DNA of 64,000 nucleotides from contig CAWHBT010000016.1 of the NCBI GenBank assembly GCA_963827595.1, forward strand, positions 352,656-416,655, in the 5' to 3' direction. The notes below the pieces were generated by a model. It was not told the DNA's origin and made no database searches. It worked only from the letters and a program-made list of their open reading frames with translations. The position numbers were made by a program, and so were the translations under genes. Numbering within the stretch: the first letter of the stretch is position 1; each line of letters opens with the position of its first letter. Below, one piece after another: positions 6,926-15,228 of this stretch. The DNA is from DATEDA01 sp963827595 (GTDB taxonomy: Bacteria; Pseudomonadota; Gammaproteobacteria; Burkholderiales; SG8-39).

Positions 6926-7900
6926 TCAATAGTTGCGCTCGACCGCGAAGGCCGCCAAGTGTAACAGAGACTGCTTGTGGGTTGAATCCGCGACCGCCGC
7001 GAGCGCGTCGCACGCCGCGGTCGCCTCGCGCCGCGCCTGATCCCGAGCGCGGTCGAGTGCGCCCGTGGCGTGAATCGTCGCGATGACCGCGGCAAAGGCG
7101 TCGCGGCCGCCGTGTTCGATCGCCCGGCGGACGGTTTCGGCCTGCGCCGGCGTCCCGCGCCGAATGACGTAGATGAGCGGCAGGGTCGGTTTGCCCTCGC
7201 TCAGATCGTCACCGAGGTTCTTGCCGGTTTCCTGAAGCTCTCCCGAGTAGTCCAGCACGTCGTCGACGAGCTGGAACGCCGTGCCGAGGTGCATGCCGTA
7301 GGTGGCCAGGCTCTCCTCGATCTCCGGCGGGGCCGCGCCGAGAATGGCGCCGAGGCGCGCCGACGCCTCGAACAGCCGCGCCGTCTTGCGCCGGACCACT
7401 TCGAGATAGGCGGCCTCGTCGACGTCGGCGTTGTGGACGTTGAGGAGTTGCATCACTTCCCCCTCGGCGATGGTGTTCGTCGCATCCGCCAGCACCTCCA
7501 TGACGCGCATGCTCTTCACGTTCACCATCATCTGAAACGCCCGCGAGTAGAGAAAGTCGCCCACCAGGACCGCGGCGGCATTGCCGAATGCCGCGTTGGC
7601 GGTGGCGCGCCCGCGGCGCAGCGCCGATTCGTCGACGACGTCGTCGTGCAGGAGGGTCGCGGTGTGGATGAACTCCACGACCGCCGCGAGCTCGTGATGA
7701 TGCGCGCCGCGGTAGCCGCAGGCGCCCGCCGCAAGCAGCAGGAGCGTCGGGCGCAGACGCTTGCCGCCGCTCCCGATGATGTATTCGGCCACCTGGCGCA
7801 CCAGCGCCACGTCGGAGGCGAGGCGGTGGCGGATCAGCGCGTCGACGGCCGCCATGTCGCCGGCGATCAGGGTGCGAACGGGGTCGAGCGAAACGGACAC
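6926..7900 (-). CDS. ispB: Octaprenyl diphosphate synthase
   Basis: A trans-prenyltransferase of about 324 residues that extends farnesyl diphosphate with isopentenyl diphosphate to make the ubiquinone side chain. It has the GSGGKRLRP substrate-binding segment, the first Asp-rich motif LLHDDVVDES and the second motif QLVDDVLDYSG, plus GKNLGDDLSEGKPTLP typical of IspB/long-chain synthases. Start is a GTG at 7900. It is divergent from rplU, the standard arrangement in beta- and gammaproteobacteria, and the tRNA-Pro gene follows on the same strand. Confidence 0.94.
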   Translation of the reverse strand: MSVSLDPVRTLIAGDMAAVDALIRHRLASDVALVRQVAEYIIGSGGKRLRPTLLLLAAGACGYRGAHHHELAAVVEFIHTATLLHDDVVDESALRRGRATANAAFGNAAAVLVGDFLYSRAFQMMVNVKSMRVMEVLADATNTIAEGEVMQLLNVHNADVDEAAYLEVVRRKTARLFEASARLGAILGAAPPEIEESLATYGMHLGTAFQLVDDVLDYSGELQETGKNLGDDLSEGKPTLPLIYVIRRGTPAQAETVRRAIEHGGRDAFAAVIATIHATGALDRARDQARREATAACDALAAVADSTHKQSLLHLAAFAVERNY

Positions 7901-7955
7901 GGCGGCGGGTGGGCGGGTGGCGGGCCGGGCCGCCGAAGATTAGCACAAGGCGCCT

Positions 7956-7984
7956 TTGACGACCCCCGGAGTGGTGAGTATAAT
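7956..7984 (+). promoter_or_regulatory. Sigma-70 promoter for rplU-rpmA(-obgE)
   Basis: TTGACG (7956-7961), a 17-base spacer and TATAAT (7979-7984), close to the full consensus. Transcription would start near 7991, about 30 bases before the rplU ATG. It sits in the divergent ispB/rplU gap. Confidence 0.85.
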
Positions 7985-8020
7985 GCGCGGTTTTCTAAGG
8001 GTTTCTTCCCGGAGCGCGCG

Positions 8021-8332
8021 ATGTACGCAGTGATCAGAACCGGCGGCAAGCAGTATCGGGTCGCCGCGGGCGACAAACTGAAGGTCGAGAAGCTTCCGGC
8101 GGAGGTCGGCGCCGAGATCGTCCTCGACCAGGTGCTCGCGATCGGCGAGGGCGAGGCGGTGAAGTGCGGCACGCCGGTGCTGTCGGGCGCCGCGGTGAAG
8201 GCGAAGGTCGTCGCGCACGGCCTGCACGACAAGGTGCGGATCTTCAAGCTCCGCCGCCGGAAGCACTACAAGAAGTCGCAGGGGCATCGCCAGCAGTACA
8301 CCGAACTTCAGATCACCGGTATCTCCGGCTGA
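8021..8332 (+). CDS. rplU: 50S ribosomal protein L21
   Basis: A 103-residue protein matching L21 along its whole length: MYAVIRTGGKQYRV at the N-terminus, KVRIFKLRRRKHYKKSQGHRQ (RNA-binding basic segment) and TELQITGI near the end. It binds 23S rRNA in the large subunit. First gene of the rplU-rpmA-obgE-proB run, behind a strong promoter. Confidence 0.97.
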   Translation: MYAVIRTGGKQYRVAAGDKLKVEKLPAEVGAEIVLDQVLAIGEGEAVKCGTPVLSGAAVKAKVVAHGLHDKVRIFKLRRRKHYKKSQGHRQQYTELQITGISG

Positions 8333-8358
8333 GCCGGACCGAGTCACGAGAGGCAGCC

Positions 8359-8616
8359 ATGGCACACAAGAAGGCGGGGGGCAGCTCCCGCAACGGGCGC
8401 GACTCGCAGTCGAAGCGGCTCGGAGTCAAGCGCTACGGCGGCGAGGTGATATCCGCCGGCAGCATCATCGTGCGGCAGCGCGGCACGCGGGTGCATGCCG
8501 GGGACAACGTCGGCATCGGCCGGGATCACACGCTGTTCGCCAAGGTGACCGGGCGCGTGCAATTCGGCGCGCGCGGCCCGTCGGGACATCACGTCGTGAG
8601 CGTGATTCCGGTCTAG
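8359..8616 (+). CDS. rpmA: 50S ribosomal protein L27
   Basis: An 85-residue L27: MAHKKAGGSSRNGRDSQSKR, then RYGGEVISAGSIIVRQRGT and HAGDNVGIGRDHTLFA. The N-terminal tail reaches the peptidyl-transferase centre. It begins 26 bases after rplU with AGAGGCAG as the ribosome-binding site. A terminator-like hairpin follows it. Confidence 0.97.
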   Translation: MAHKKAGGSSRNGRDSQSKRLGVKRYGGEVISAGSIIVRQRGTRVHAGDNVGIGRDHTLFAKVTGRVQFGARGPSGHHVVSVIPV

Positions 8617-8636
8617 AGCGCCAGGATCCCGCCACG

Positions 8637-8661
8637 AAGCCCTATCCGCGTGGTAGGGCTT
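8637..8661 (+). terminator. Terminator/attenuator between rpmA and obgE
   Basis: AAGCCCTA (8637-8644) and TAGGGCTT (8654-8661) form an 8-bp stem with a 9-base loop, followed by TTTGTCGTTT. The T-rich tail is interrupted, so it probably reduces rather than abolishes read-through into obgE, giving more ribosomal protein than GTPase. Confidence 0.7.
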
Positions 8662-8683
8662 TGTCGTTTCTACAGGTCCCGGC

Positions 8684-9697
8684 GTGAAATTCGTCGACGA
8701 GGCGCGCATCTCGGTCCACGCCGGCAAGGGCGGCGATGGCGCGGTCAGCTTCCGGCGGGAGAAGTACGTTCCGCGCGGCGGCCCGGACGGCGGGGACGGC
8801 GGCCGCGGTGGCAGCGTCTACGCGGTTGCAGATCGCAACGTCAACACGCTCATCGATTACCGCTACGCGCGCATCCACCGCGCCCGCGACGGCGAGAAGG
8901 GCCACGGCAAACAGTGCAGCGGCCGCGGCGGTGACGACATCAGGTTGCGCATGCCGGTCGGTACCGTGATCGCGGATCGCACGACCGGCGAGGTCATCGG
9001 CGATCTCACCGCCCACGACCAGGCGGCACTGCTCGCGCGCGGCGGCCGCGGCGGTCTCGGCAACGTGAATTTCAAGTCGAGCGTGAACCGCGCGCCGCGC
9101 CGCGCTACGCCCGGCGGGCCGGGCGAGAGCCGCGAGCTCCAGCTCGAGCTGAAGGTGCTGGCGGACGTCGGCCTGCTCGGGCTTCCGAATGCCGGCAAGT
9201 CGACCTTCATCCGCGCGGTCTCGAGCGCGCGGCCGAAGGTCGCGGACTACCCGTTCACGACCCTCCACCCGAACCTCGGCGTGGTCCGCGTGGACGTCCA
9301 CCGCAGCTTCGTCATCGCCGACATCCCGGGCCTCATCGAAGGCGCCGCCGAAGGCGCGGGGCTTGGTCATCAGTTTCTTCGCCACCTTGCCCGGACGCGG
9401 CTGCTGCTGCACCTCGTCGACATCGCGCCTCTCGACCCCGGGGCGGACCCGGTGCGCGACGCGCGGGCGCTCGTCGCCGAGCTGCGGAAGTACGATGAGC
9501 GCCTCTATCGCAAGCCGCGCTGGCTGGTGTTCAACAAGGCGGACCTCCTGCCCCCGGACGCCGGCGAGCACGCCGCCCGGGAGATCGTGCGCCGGCTGCG
9601 CTGGAAAGGCCCCTGGTTCATCATCTCCGCGCTGAGCGGCAAGGGCTGCCGCGAAGCGTGCCGGGCCGTCATGCGCCACCTGGAGGGCGGCCGATGA
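8684..9697 (+). CDS. obgE: Obg family GTPase (CgtA)
   Basis: A 337-residue GTPase involved in 50S maturation. The N-terminal glycine-rich Obg fold is clear (KGGDGAVSFRREKYVPRGG, GGDGGRGG). The G domain follows with GLPNAGKSTF (P-loop), DIPGLIEGAAEGAGLGH (G3/switch II) and FNKADL (G4). It starts with GTG at 8684 and overlaps proB by four bases. The C-terminal extension seen in some Obg proteins is essentially absent. Confidence 0.95.
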   Translation: MKFVDEARISVHAGKGGDGAVSFRREKYVPRGGPDGGDGGRGGSVYAVADRNVNTLIDYRYARIHRARDGEKGHGKQCSGRGGDDIRLRMPVGTVIADRTTGEVIGDLTAHDQAALLARGGRGGLGNVNFKSSVNRAPRRATPGGPGESRELQLELKVLADVGLLGLPNAGKSTFIRAVSSARPKVADYPFTTLHPNLGVVRVDVHRSFVIADIPGLIEGAAEGAGLGHQFLRHLARTRLLLHLVDIAPLDPGADPVRDARALVAELRKYDERLYRKPRWLVFNKADLLPPDAGEHAAREIVRRLRWKGPWFIISALSGKGCREACRAVMRHLEGGR

Positions 9698-10812
9698 GCG
9701 ATCGCCTCAGCAGCGCCACGCGATTCGTCGTGAAAGTCGGGAGCTCGCTGGTGACCAACCGCGGCGAGGGCCTCGACGTCGCCGCCATCGCGAGCTGGGT
9801 AGCGCAGCTGGCGCAGCTCCGCGCCGCGGGCAAGGAGATCGTCCTCGTCTCGAGCGGGGCGATCGCCGAAGGCATGCAGCGGCTCGGTTGGCGGAAGCGT
9901 CCGGTGGCCATGCACGAACTGCAGGCCGCTGCCGCCGTCGGCCAGATGGGGCTCGTCCAGGCGTACGAGAGCTGTTTCCGGGACCACGGTATCCGCACCG
10001 CCCAGGTGCTGCTCACGCACGCCGACCTTGCCGACCGGCAGCGCTACCTCAACGCGCGCTCCACGCTGCGGACGCTGATCGAGCTCGGCGTCGTGCCGGT
10101 GATCAACGAGAACGACACGGTCGTCACCGACGAGATCCGCTTCGGCGACAACGACACCCTCGCCTCGCTCGTCGCCAACCTCATCGAAGCCGACGTGCTC
10201 GTCATTCTCACCGACCAGCAGGGACTCTACACCGCGGATCCGCGGCGGGATCCCGCGGCGACGCTCGTCCATGAGGCGCGCGCCGGCGAGCCGCGGCTCG
10301 AGGCCATGGCGGGTGGTGTCGGCAGCCTCATCGGGCGCGGCGGCATGCTGACGAAGGTGCTGGCCGCGAAGGGCGCGGCCCGCAGCGGCGCACACACCGT
10401 CATCGCTTCCGGCCATGAGGCCGACGTCCTCGTCCGTCTCGGTCGGGGCGAGGCCGCCGGTACACTGCTCTACGCCGATACCGCGCCGCTCGCGGCCCGG
10501 AAGACCTGGCTGGCTGCGCACGTCCAGGTGACCGGTCGGGTGACGCTCGACGCGGGGGCCGTCCGCGCGCTCGCGGCCGGGGGCAAGAGTCTCCTCCCGA
10601 TCGGCGTGAAGGCGGTCGAAGGCGAGTTCGAGCGCGGCGCGGTCGTCGCGTGCGTCGCTCCCGACGGCCGCGAGATCGCCCGCGGGCTGGTGAACTACAG
10701 CGCCGCGGAATCGCGGCGGATCCTCGGCAAGCCGTCGGGCGAGATCGCAGGGGTCCTCGGCTACGTGGACGAGCCCGAGCTCATCCACCGCGACAACCTC
10801 GTCCTCGTCTAG
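9694..10812 (+). CDS. proB: Glutamate 5-kinase
   Basis: First enzyme of proline synthesis, phosphorylating glutamate with ATP. The 372-residue protein has the amino-acid kinase fold (VVKVGSSLVTN, LVSSGAIAEGMQRLG, PVINENDTVV, FGDNDTLASLVANL, GGMLTKVLAAK) and a C-terminal PUA domain (from about residue 275). The ATG at 9694 overlaps the obgE stop (ATGA), favouring this start over the upstream in-frame codon. Convergent with the CNP1-like gene ten bases or fewer away. Confidence 0.96.
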   Translation: MSDRLSSATRFVVKVGSSLVTNRGEGLDVAAIASWVAQLAQLRAAGKEIVLVSSGAIAEGMQRLGWRKRPVAMHELQAAAAVGQMGLVQAYESCFRDHGIRTAQVLLTHADLADRQRYLNARSTLRTLIELGVVPVINENDTVVTDEIRFGDNDTLASLVANLIEADVLVILTDQQGLYTADPRRDPAATLVHEARAGEPRLEAMAGGVGSLIGRGGMLTKVLAAKGAARSGAHTVIASGHEADVLVRLGRGEAAGTLLYADTAPLAARKTWLAAHVQVTGRVTLDAGAVRALAAGGKSLLPIGVKAVEGEFERGAVVACVAPDGREIARGLVNYSAAESRRILGKPSGEIAGVLGYVDEPELIHRDNLVLV

Positions 10813-11380
10813 CTATCTCGCGATCGGATAGTCGGGAAGCAGCGAATCCGCGGCCTCCGGGTGACGGCCGAGCTTGAGCGCGTCGATGCCTTCGTTGGCG
10901 GAACGAATCGGCGCCCGCTTGGGGCAGAAGTAGTCGCTCCAGAGCACGAACCGGTGGAGGTCGGTCACCGGTGGTCCGATCCTCACCCACTGCGAATCGC
11001 GCGCTTCGCGCCAAGTGCCGTCGGGCCGACCGTACGCGTAGATCTTGCGCTCGCGCATCGAGCAGCGGATCCCCTCGTACGAGACGTTCGCCGCGCTGTC
11101 GGACTTCGCGACCAAGGTGAATCGGACCACCCCGTCCTCGCCGGGCGAGATCGAGTCGCGGTCGACGAAGAAGCGGAGCTCGCTCGTCGGCCCGGTTTCA
11201 AACCGCATGAGGCGCTCGTCCTTCGGGTACGAGCGGGAGCTTCACGTCCTGCTCGCGCCACGGCGCCGTGTCGAAGGTCGCTGCTGCCGCGCCGGTGTCC
11301 TTCGGCTGCGGCTGCTGCGCGATCGCGAGCGGTCCGGCGCTTGCCGCGGCGACAAGCGCGATGCCAAAAGCACGCTTCAC
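10813..11380 (-). pseudogene. CNP1-like family exported protein, with a frameshift
   Basis: The N-terminal part (GTG at 11380, signal peptide RAFGIALVAAASAGPLAIAQ, then WREQDVKLPLVP) and the remainder (KDERLMRFETGP ... SYEGIRC ... DYPIAR) are both typical of the CNP1-like family but lie in different frames. One extra base near 11230 (CTC-G-TAC on the minus strand) accounts for it. Each part reads cleanly, so this is either a recent mutation or a consensus error. The GTG overlaps the stop of the DUF3501 gene. Function of the family is unknown; it is periplasmic by prediction. Confidence 0.7.
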
Positions 11381-11962
11381 GAAAGGTCTCCGGCGAGGGA
11401 ATCGCGCACTGCCGGCGCGACGGCCGGGATCTCGGCGCGATACGCCGGGTGATCCACGCCGACCGCGAGGTCGGCGCCCGACTTCAGCGCCTGGGCCGTC
11501 CGGTCGGTGAGCTCGAAGCGCAGGAAATGCACCGACGAGGTCTTCTCTTCGTTCTCGCGCTCGAGATCCTCGTCGGCAACGGCGAACACCCGGTCGAAGC
11601 CCGCGACCCGGATCCAGACGCGGTCCTCGATGCCCTTCAGGCGCGCGAGCTCGCGCTTGCGCTCGCCCGGGTCGGGGTATTCGAGCATCATGGTCGCCTT
11701 GAGATTGCGGCCGTCGGGGACGAGCGGATTGTACGCGTCGAGCTCGGCCTGGATGCCGTCCTCCTCGAAGATCCGCTCGACCCGCAGCATCTCCTGGATC
11801 TGGTAGCGCACCGTCAGCTCGTCCTCGAACTCGAGCAGTGAGATGGTCGCCGAGCTGGACCTTGCGGTTCTTCTTGTGCGCGATGACCTGCGCGCGGAAG
11901 CTCGCCCGCTGCTTGGCGTACGCCTCGAGCGAAAGGAGGCTGCCGCGCTCGACCTTCGGCAC
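11377..11962 (-). pseudogene. DUF3501 family protein, with a frameshift
   Basis: The start (MPKVERGSLLSLEAYAKQR ... KVQLGDHL) and the main body (LTVRYQIQEMLRVERIFE ... SSVHFLRFEL) both match DUF3501, but a single extra base near 11839 separates them. The gene begins two bases after the Fe-S protein stop, matching the conserved rubrerythrin / Fe-S heterodisulfide-reductase-like / DUF3501 operon found in many proteobacteria and linked to peroxide or iron-sulfur stress. The flanks are intact, so the break may be a sequencing error. Confidence 0.75.
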
Positions 11963-11964
11963 GC

Positions 11965-13323
11965 TCAGAGCCCGTAGGCGATGCGAACGAGGGAAAGCGG
12001 GTGCTCGCGCCGCGCTCTCGTCTCGCCCATGCCCTGCTCGATGTGGCGCCCCGCGATCGGGCAGTCGGAGCTGATGTAGTCGGGGTCGGTGCCGGCCATG
12101 GCCTTGAAGACCGGGCGCCCGATCTTCATCGCATTGGCGAAGTACTCCTGCTTCACGCCCCAGGTCCCGTCGTGGCCGGCGCAGCGCTCGACGGTGTTGA
12201 CCTGGGTGCCCGGAACGAGCTCCAGGAACTCGCGGGTCTTCTGCCCCATATTCTGCACCCGCGCGTGGCAGGGGACGTGGTAGGAGACCTTTCCGAGCGG
12301 CTTGTTGAAATCCTTCTTGAGCAGGCCGTCGCGATTGCGGAGCACCAGGTACTCGAACGGGTCGAACATCGCGTCCGCGACCGCCCTGACGTCGGCGTCG
12401 TCGGGGAACACGAGCGGCAGCTCCGTCTTGAACATGAGCGTGCAGGACGGCACGGCGGTCAGGATCGCATAGCCGTTGCGGGCCAGCTCGGCGAGCGGCG
12501 GGATGTTGCGCTCCTTGAGCCGCGCGACCGCATCGAGGTCGCCGAGCTCGAGCTTCGGCATGCCGCAGCAGGCCTCTTGCTCGGCGAGCACGTAGGGAAC
12601 CTCGTTGTGGTCGAGGACCTTGAGCAGATCCTCGCCGATCCCCGGCTCGTTGTAGTTCACGTAACAGGTGGCGAAGATCGCCACCTTGCCCGGCGTCCGG
12701 TTGCCGTCGCGAACCGGATGCGGCCGGCTCGCCGGCGCGCGGCTACGGAACCGGCTCGCGGTGTACGGCGGCAGTTTGCGCTCGCGATGAACGCCGAGGG
12801 CCTTCTCCATCACCGACCTCGCCACGGCGTTGCCGTTGAGCGCGTTGACGGTCTGCGCGACCACCGGGATCGCCGCGAGCTTCCCGATCGCGTCGGTGCT
12901 CGACAGCAGCCGGTCACGCGCGCGCACGTCGCCGTTGCGGAACTTCACTGCTTTCGCGCGCAGCATCAGATGCGGGAAGTCGACGTTCCACGGGTGCGGC
13001 GGCACGTACGGACACTTGGTCATGTAGCAGAGGTCGCAGAGATAGCATTGATCCACGACCTTCCAGTGATCCTGCCGCTCGACCCCGTCGAGCTCACCGG
13101 TCTTGCCCGAGTCGACCAGGTCGAAGAGGGTCGGAAACGCGGTGCAGAGGCTGACGCAGCGCCGGCACCCGTGGCAGATGTCGAAGACGCGGTGGAGCTC
13201 GCCGTGGAGCTTCTCCTGGTCGTAGAACCCGCCCGACTGCCAGTCGAGGGCGTGACGAGTCGGGGCCTCGAGACTGCCTTCGCGAACGCTCATGCGCTTG
13301 GGTTCGGCGGTGGCTGCAGACAA
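11965..13323 (-). CDS. Heterodisulfide-reductase-like Fe-S protein (GlpC type)
   Basis: A 452-residue cytoplasmic electron-transfer protein. The N-terminal ferredoxin domain has two 4Fe-4S cluster motifs (CHGCRRCVSLC and CYLCDLCYMTKCP, about residues 50-105). Two CCG-type Cys-rich modules follow (CYVNYN/ACCGMPKLE and HVPCHARVQNM/RCAGHDG, ending SDCPIAGRHI), as in GlpC and HdrB-like subunits. It lies between rubrerythrin and DUF3501 genes on the same strand, so a role in delivering electrons to a peroxide-detoxifying rubrerythrin is plausible. A hairpin with a T-run precedes it. Confidence 0.85.
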   Translation of the reverse strand: MSAATAEPKRMSVREGSLEAPTRHALDWQSGGFYDQEKLHGELHRVFDICHGCRRCVSLCTAFPTLFDLVDSGKTGELDGVERQDHWKVVDQCYLCDLCYMTKCPYVPPHPWNVDFPHLMLRAKAVKFRNGDVRARDRLLSSTDAIGKLAAIPVVAQTVNALNGNAVARSVMEKALGVHRERKLPPYTASRFRSRAPASRPHPVRDGNRTPGKVAIFATCYVNYNEPGIGEDLLKVLDHNEVPYVLAEQEACCGMPKLELGDLDAVARLKERNIPPLAELARNGYAILTAVPSCTLMFKTELPLVFPDDADVRAVADAMFDPFEYLVLRNRDGLLKKDFNKPLGKVSYHVPCHARVQNMGQKTREFLELVPGTQVNTVERCAGHDGTWGVKQEYFANAMKIGRPVFKAMAGTDPDYISSDCPIAGRHIEQGMGETRARREHPLSLVRIAYGL

Positions 13324-13346
13324 AAAAGGAGCGGCGGAGCCGCTCC
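13322..13346 (-). terminator. Intrinsic terminator between rubrerythrin and the Fe-S gene
   Basis: On the minus strand GGAGCGGC-TCC-GCCGCTCC forms an 8-bp GC stem followed directly by six T residues (13327-13322). It ends rubrerythrin transcripts, and partial read-through would supply the Fe-S and DUF3501 genes at lower level. It overlaps the first base pairs of the Fe-S gene's start region. Confidence 0.85.
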
Positions 13347-13370
13347 TTCGGCGGGACGCGCGCCTCAGGC

Positions 13371-13793
13371 TCAGTCGGCGAGCGCGTCGAGGGCCTTCTG
13401 GAAGCGGTTCGCGTGCGAACGCTCGGCCTTGGCGAGCGTCTCGAACCAGTCCGCGATCTCCTCGAACCCTTCCTGGCGAGCCTGCTTGGCCATGCCCGGA
13501 TACATGTCGGTGTACTCGTGGGTCTCGCCGGCGATGGCCGCTTTCAGGTTCTCGCGCGTGCGGCCGATCGGCAGCCCGGTCGCCGGATCGCCGACCGGCT
13601 CGAGATACTCCAGGTGCCCGTGGGCGTGGCCGGTCTCGCCCTCCGCGGTCGAGCGGAACACGGCGGACACGTCGTTCTGGCCTTCCACGTCGGCCTTGTT
13701 CGCGAAGTACAGGTAGCGGCGGTTCGCCTGGGATTCGCCGGCGAACGCGTCCTTGAGGTTCTTCTCGGTCTTCGAGCCTTTCAGTGCAGCCAT
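13371..13793 (-). CDS. Rubrerythrin family protein
   Basis: A 140-residue ferritin-like di-iron protein, predicted to reduce hydrogen peroxide. The iron-binding pattern is visible in FAGESQANRRYLYFA, STAEGETGHAHGHLEYL, IAGETHEYTDMYPGMA and AKAERSHANRFQKAL. The C-terminal rubredoxin domain of classical rubrerythrin is missing, so an external electron donor is needed; the adjacent Fe-S protein is a candidate. The ATG at 13793 is chosen because AAAAGGAG lies seven bases upstream; the longer frame would run through that site. Confidence 0.92.
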   Translation of the reverse strand: MAALKGSKTEKNLKDAFAGESQANRRYLYFANKADVEGQNDVSAVFRSTAEGETGHAHGHLEYLEPVGDPATGLPIGRTRENLKAAIAGETHEYTDMYPGMAKQARQEGFEEIADWFETLAKAERSHANRFQKALDALAD

Positions 13794-13824
13794 CGGAGTC
13801 TCCTTTTCTGGCACAGGTCGGACC

Positions 13825-13839
13825 TTAGACTTGCTCTAA
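13825..13839 (-). promoter_or_regulatory. Inverted repeat in the rubrerythrin leader
   Basis: TTAGA-CTTGC-TCTAA, a perfect 5-bp inverted repeat with a 5-base spacer, lies just downstream of the predicted transcription start (about 13844) and upstream of the ribosome-binding site. The position is right for a repressor operator; the regulator is not identifiable. Confidence 0.4.
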
Positions 13840-13850
13840 ATCGTGGACCC

Positions 13851-13880
13851 ACTATAGAGGGGCGGCCAACCCCCTGTCAA
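13851..13880 (-). promoter_or_regulatory. Sigma-70 promoter of the rubrerythrin operon
   Basis: On the minus strand TTGACA (13880-13875), an 18-base spacer and TATAGT (13856-13851). The -35 is a perfect consensus. Transcription is predicted to begin near 13844. Confidence 0.8.
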
Positions 13881-13892
13881 GCCTCGCGGGAG

Positions 13893-14483
13893 CTACCGGA
13901 TCAGCGCTGCCTCCACCTCGGCGAAGGTCCCCGCCACGGCGCTCGCCTCGATGCTGATCCCGAGCTGGGCCGCGATCTGCGTCAGCGAGAAGATTCCGCG
14001 CACCACGTCGCCGCCGGGCGCCTTCTCGACCACGAGCGCGTGCTGGCGGCCGGCCCGGCGAAGCGTTGCGACCAGGTGGCCGATCTTGGCGTCGAGCAGG
14101 GCGTCGATCGGCAGCGCCTCCATCCGCTCGCTCGGCGTCATGATTTCCCGCACCAGGATCTCGTGGTGCTTCACGCTACGCTCCAGCGCGATCTGCATCG
14201 GCCGCTCGCCGAGGACGTCGGTCGCGGTGATGATGCCAAGCACGCGACGGTCGTGGTCGACGACGATCAGCGAGCGCACGCCGCGCCGGATCATCGACCG
14301 GTTGGCGTCGTCGACGGAGGCGTCCGGCTCGATCGTCGCCGCGGGCACGACCGCGAAATCGGTCATCACCGACAGCGCGCGCGAGTCGAGGGTCAGCCGC
14401 TCGCCGCTCTGCGGCGCCGCCGCGCGCAGCCGCGCGCTTTTCTCCAGGGGGCGGAGCGGGAGAGCGGCATAGTCGAGCGTCAT
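13893..14483 (-). CDS. CBS-domain protein
   Basis: A 196-residue cytoplasmic protein made of a tandem CBS pair (Bateman module): AVVPAATIEPDASVDDANRSM ... RSLIVVDHDRRVLGIITATDVLG and the second half REIMTPSERMEALP ... HALVVEKAPGGDVVRGIFSLTQIA. Such modules bind adenine nucleotides and act as regulators. There is no attached enzymatic domain, so the partner is unknown. It is followed on the same strand by the rubrerythrin operon, whose promoter begins inside the gap. Confidence 0.85.
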   Translation of the reverse strand: MTLDYAALPLRPLEKSARLRAAAPQSGERLTLDSRALSVMTDFAVVPAATIEPDASVDDANRSMIRRGVRSLIVVDHDRRVLGIITATDVLGERPMQIALERSVKHHEILVREIMTPSERMEALPIDALLDAKIGHLVATLRRAGRQHALVVEKAPGGDVVRGIFSLTQIAAQLGISIEASAVAGTFAEVEAALIR

Positions 14484-14527
14484 CGCGGGTCTCCTGGCGG
14501 CTTGGGAGGGCAGACGCCCGCGCCGCG

Positions 14528-15046
14528 CTAGCGGGGCTCGCGCACCGGGCGCGCGCCGTTGTGCCGTCGGTAGTCGCGGATGAGGAAGCGGGCCAGCTCC
14601 GTCAGAGCCTGCTGATACACGTCCCGCTTGAACTCGATCACGGACTCGAGCGGCACCCAGTAATCGTTCCAGCGCCAGGCGTCGAACTCAGGCCGCTCGC
14701 TCGCGCGCAGCCGCACGTCGCAATCCCGCCCGACGAGCCGGAGCAGGAACCAGATCTGCTTCTGGCCCCGGTAGCTCCCCCGCCACTCGCGCTTGATCCA
14801 CTGCGACGGCACTTCATACCGCAGCCACCCGCGCGTTCGCCCGAGAATCCGCACGTGGTCGGGGTGCAAGCCCACCTCCTCCTCCAGCTCCCGGTACATG
14901 GCCTGCTCCGGCGTCTCGCCGTGCTTGATCCCGCCTTGTGGGAACTGCCAGGAGTGCTCGTGTACGCGCTTGCCCCAGAAGACCTCGTTCTTGTGGTTGC
15001 AGAGGACGATGCCGACGTTCGGGCGGTAGCCCTCGCGGTCGAGCAT
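14528..15046 (-). CDS. rppH: RNA pyrophosphohydrolase
   Basis: A 172-residue Nudix hydrolase that removes pyrophosphate from 5'-triphosphate RNA and starts RNA decay. The start MLDREGYRPNVGIVLCN and WQFPQGGIKHGET, followed by ELEEEVGL (Nudix box), are diagnostic of RppH. The ATG at 15046 is used; the open frame extends 48 codons upstream but without family similarity. Divergent from proS. Confidence 0.95.
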   Translation of the reverse strand: MLDREGYRPNVGIVLCNHKNEVFWGKRVHEHSWQFPQGGIKHGETPEQAMYRELEEEVGLHPDHVRILGRTRGWLRYEVPSQWIKREWRGSYRGQKQIWFLLRLVGRDCDVRLRASERPEFDAWRWNDYWVPLESVIEFKRDVYQQALTELARFLIRDYRRHNGARPVREPR

Positions 15047-15228
15047 GATCGGCTCCGTAGCTTGGTTGTCCGGAACTATTTTTTCACAATTCCCCGGGGC
15101 TGGAAAGCAGCGCGGTGCGCCGGGGCCGGGTGCGACGCGCACCGCTCGACTACGCGGCGCCAGCGATCGCGCGCCGGCCCCGCGAAGCATCCGGGCTAGA
15201 ATTCGAGCCTTTTCCGGGGCCCGTCGCG

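Noticed and set aside
7070..8332. 420-residue open frame running antisense to ispB and into rplU
   Set aside because: The first 317 codons are an antisense shadow of ispB in high-GC sequence; only the last 103 codons (rplU) show a real protein with its own ATG and promoter.
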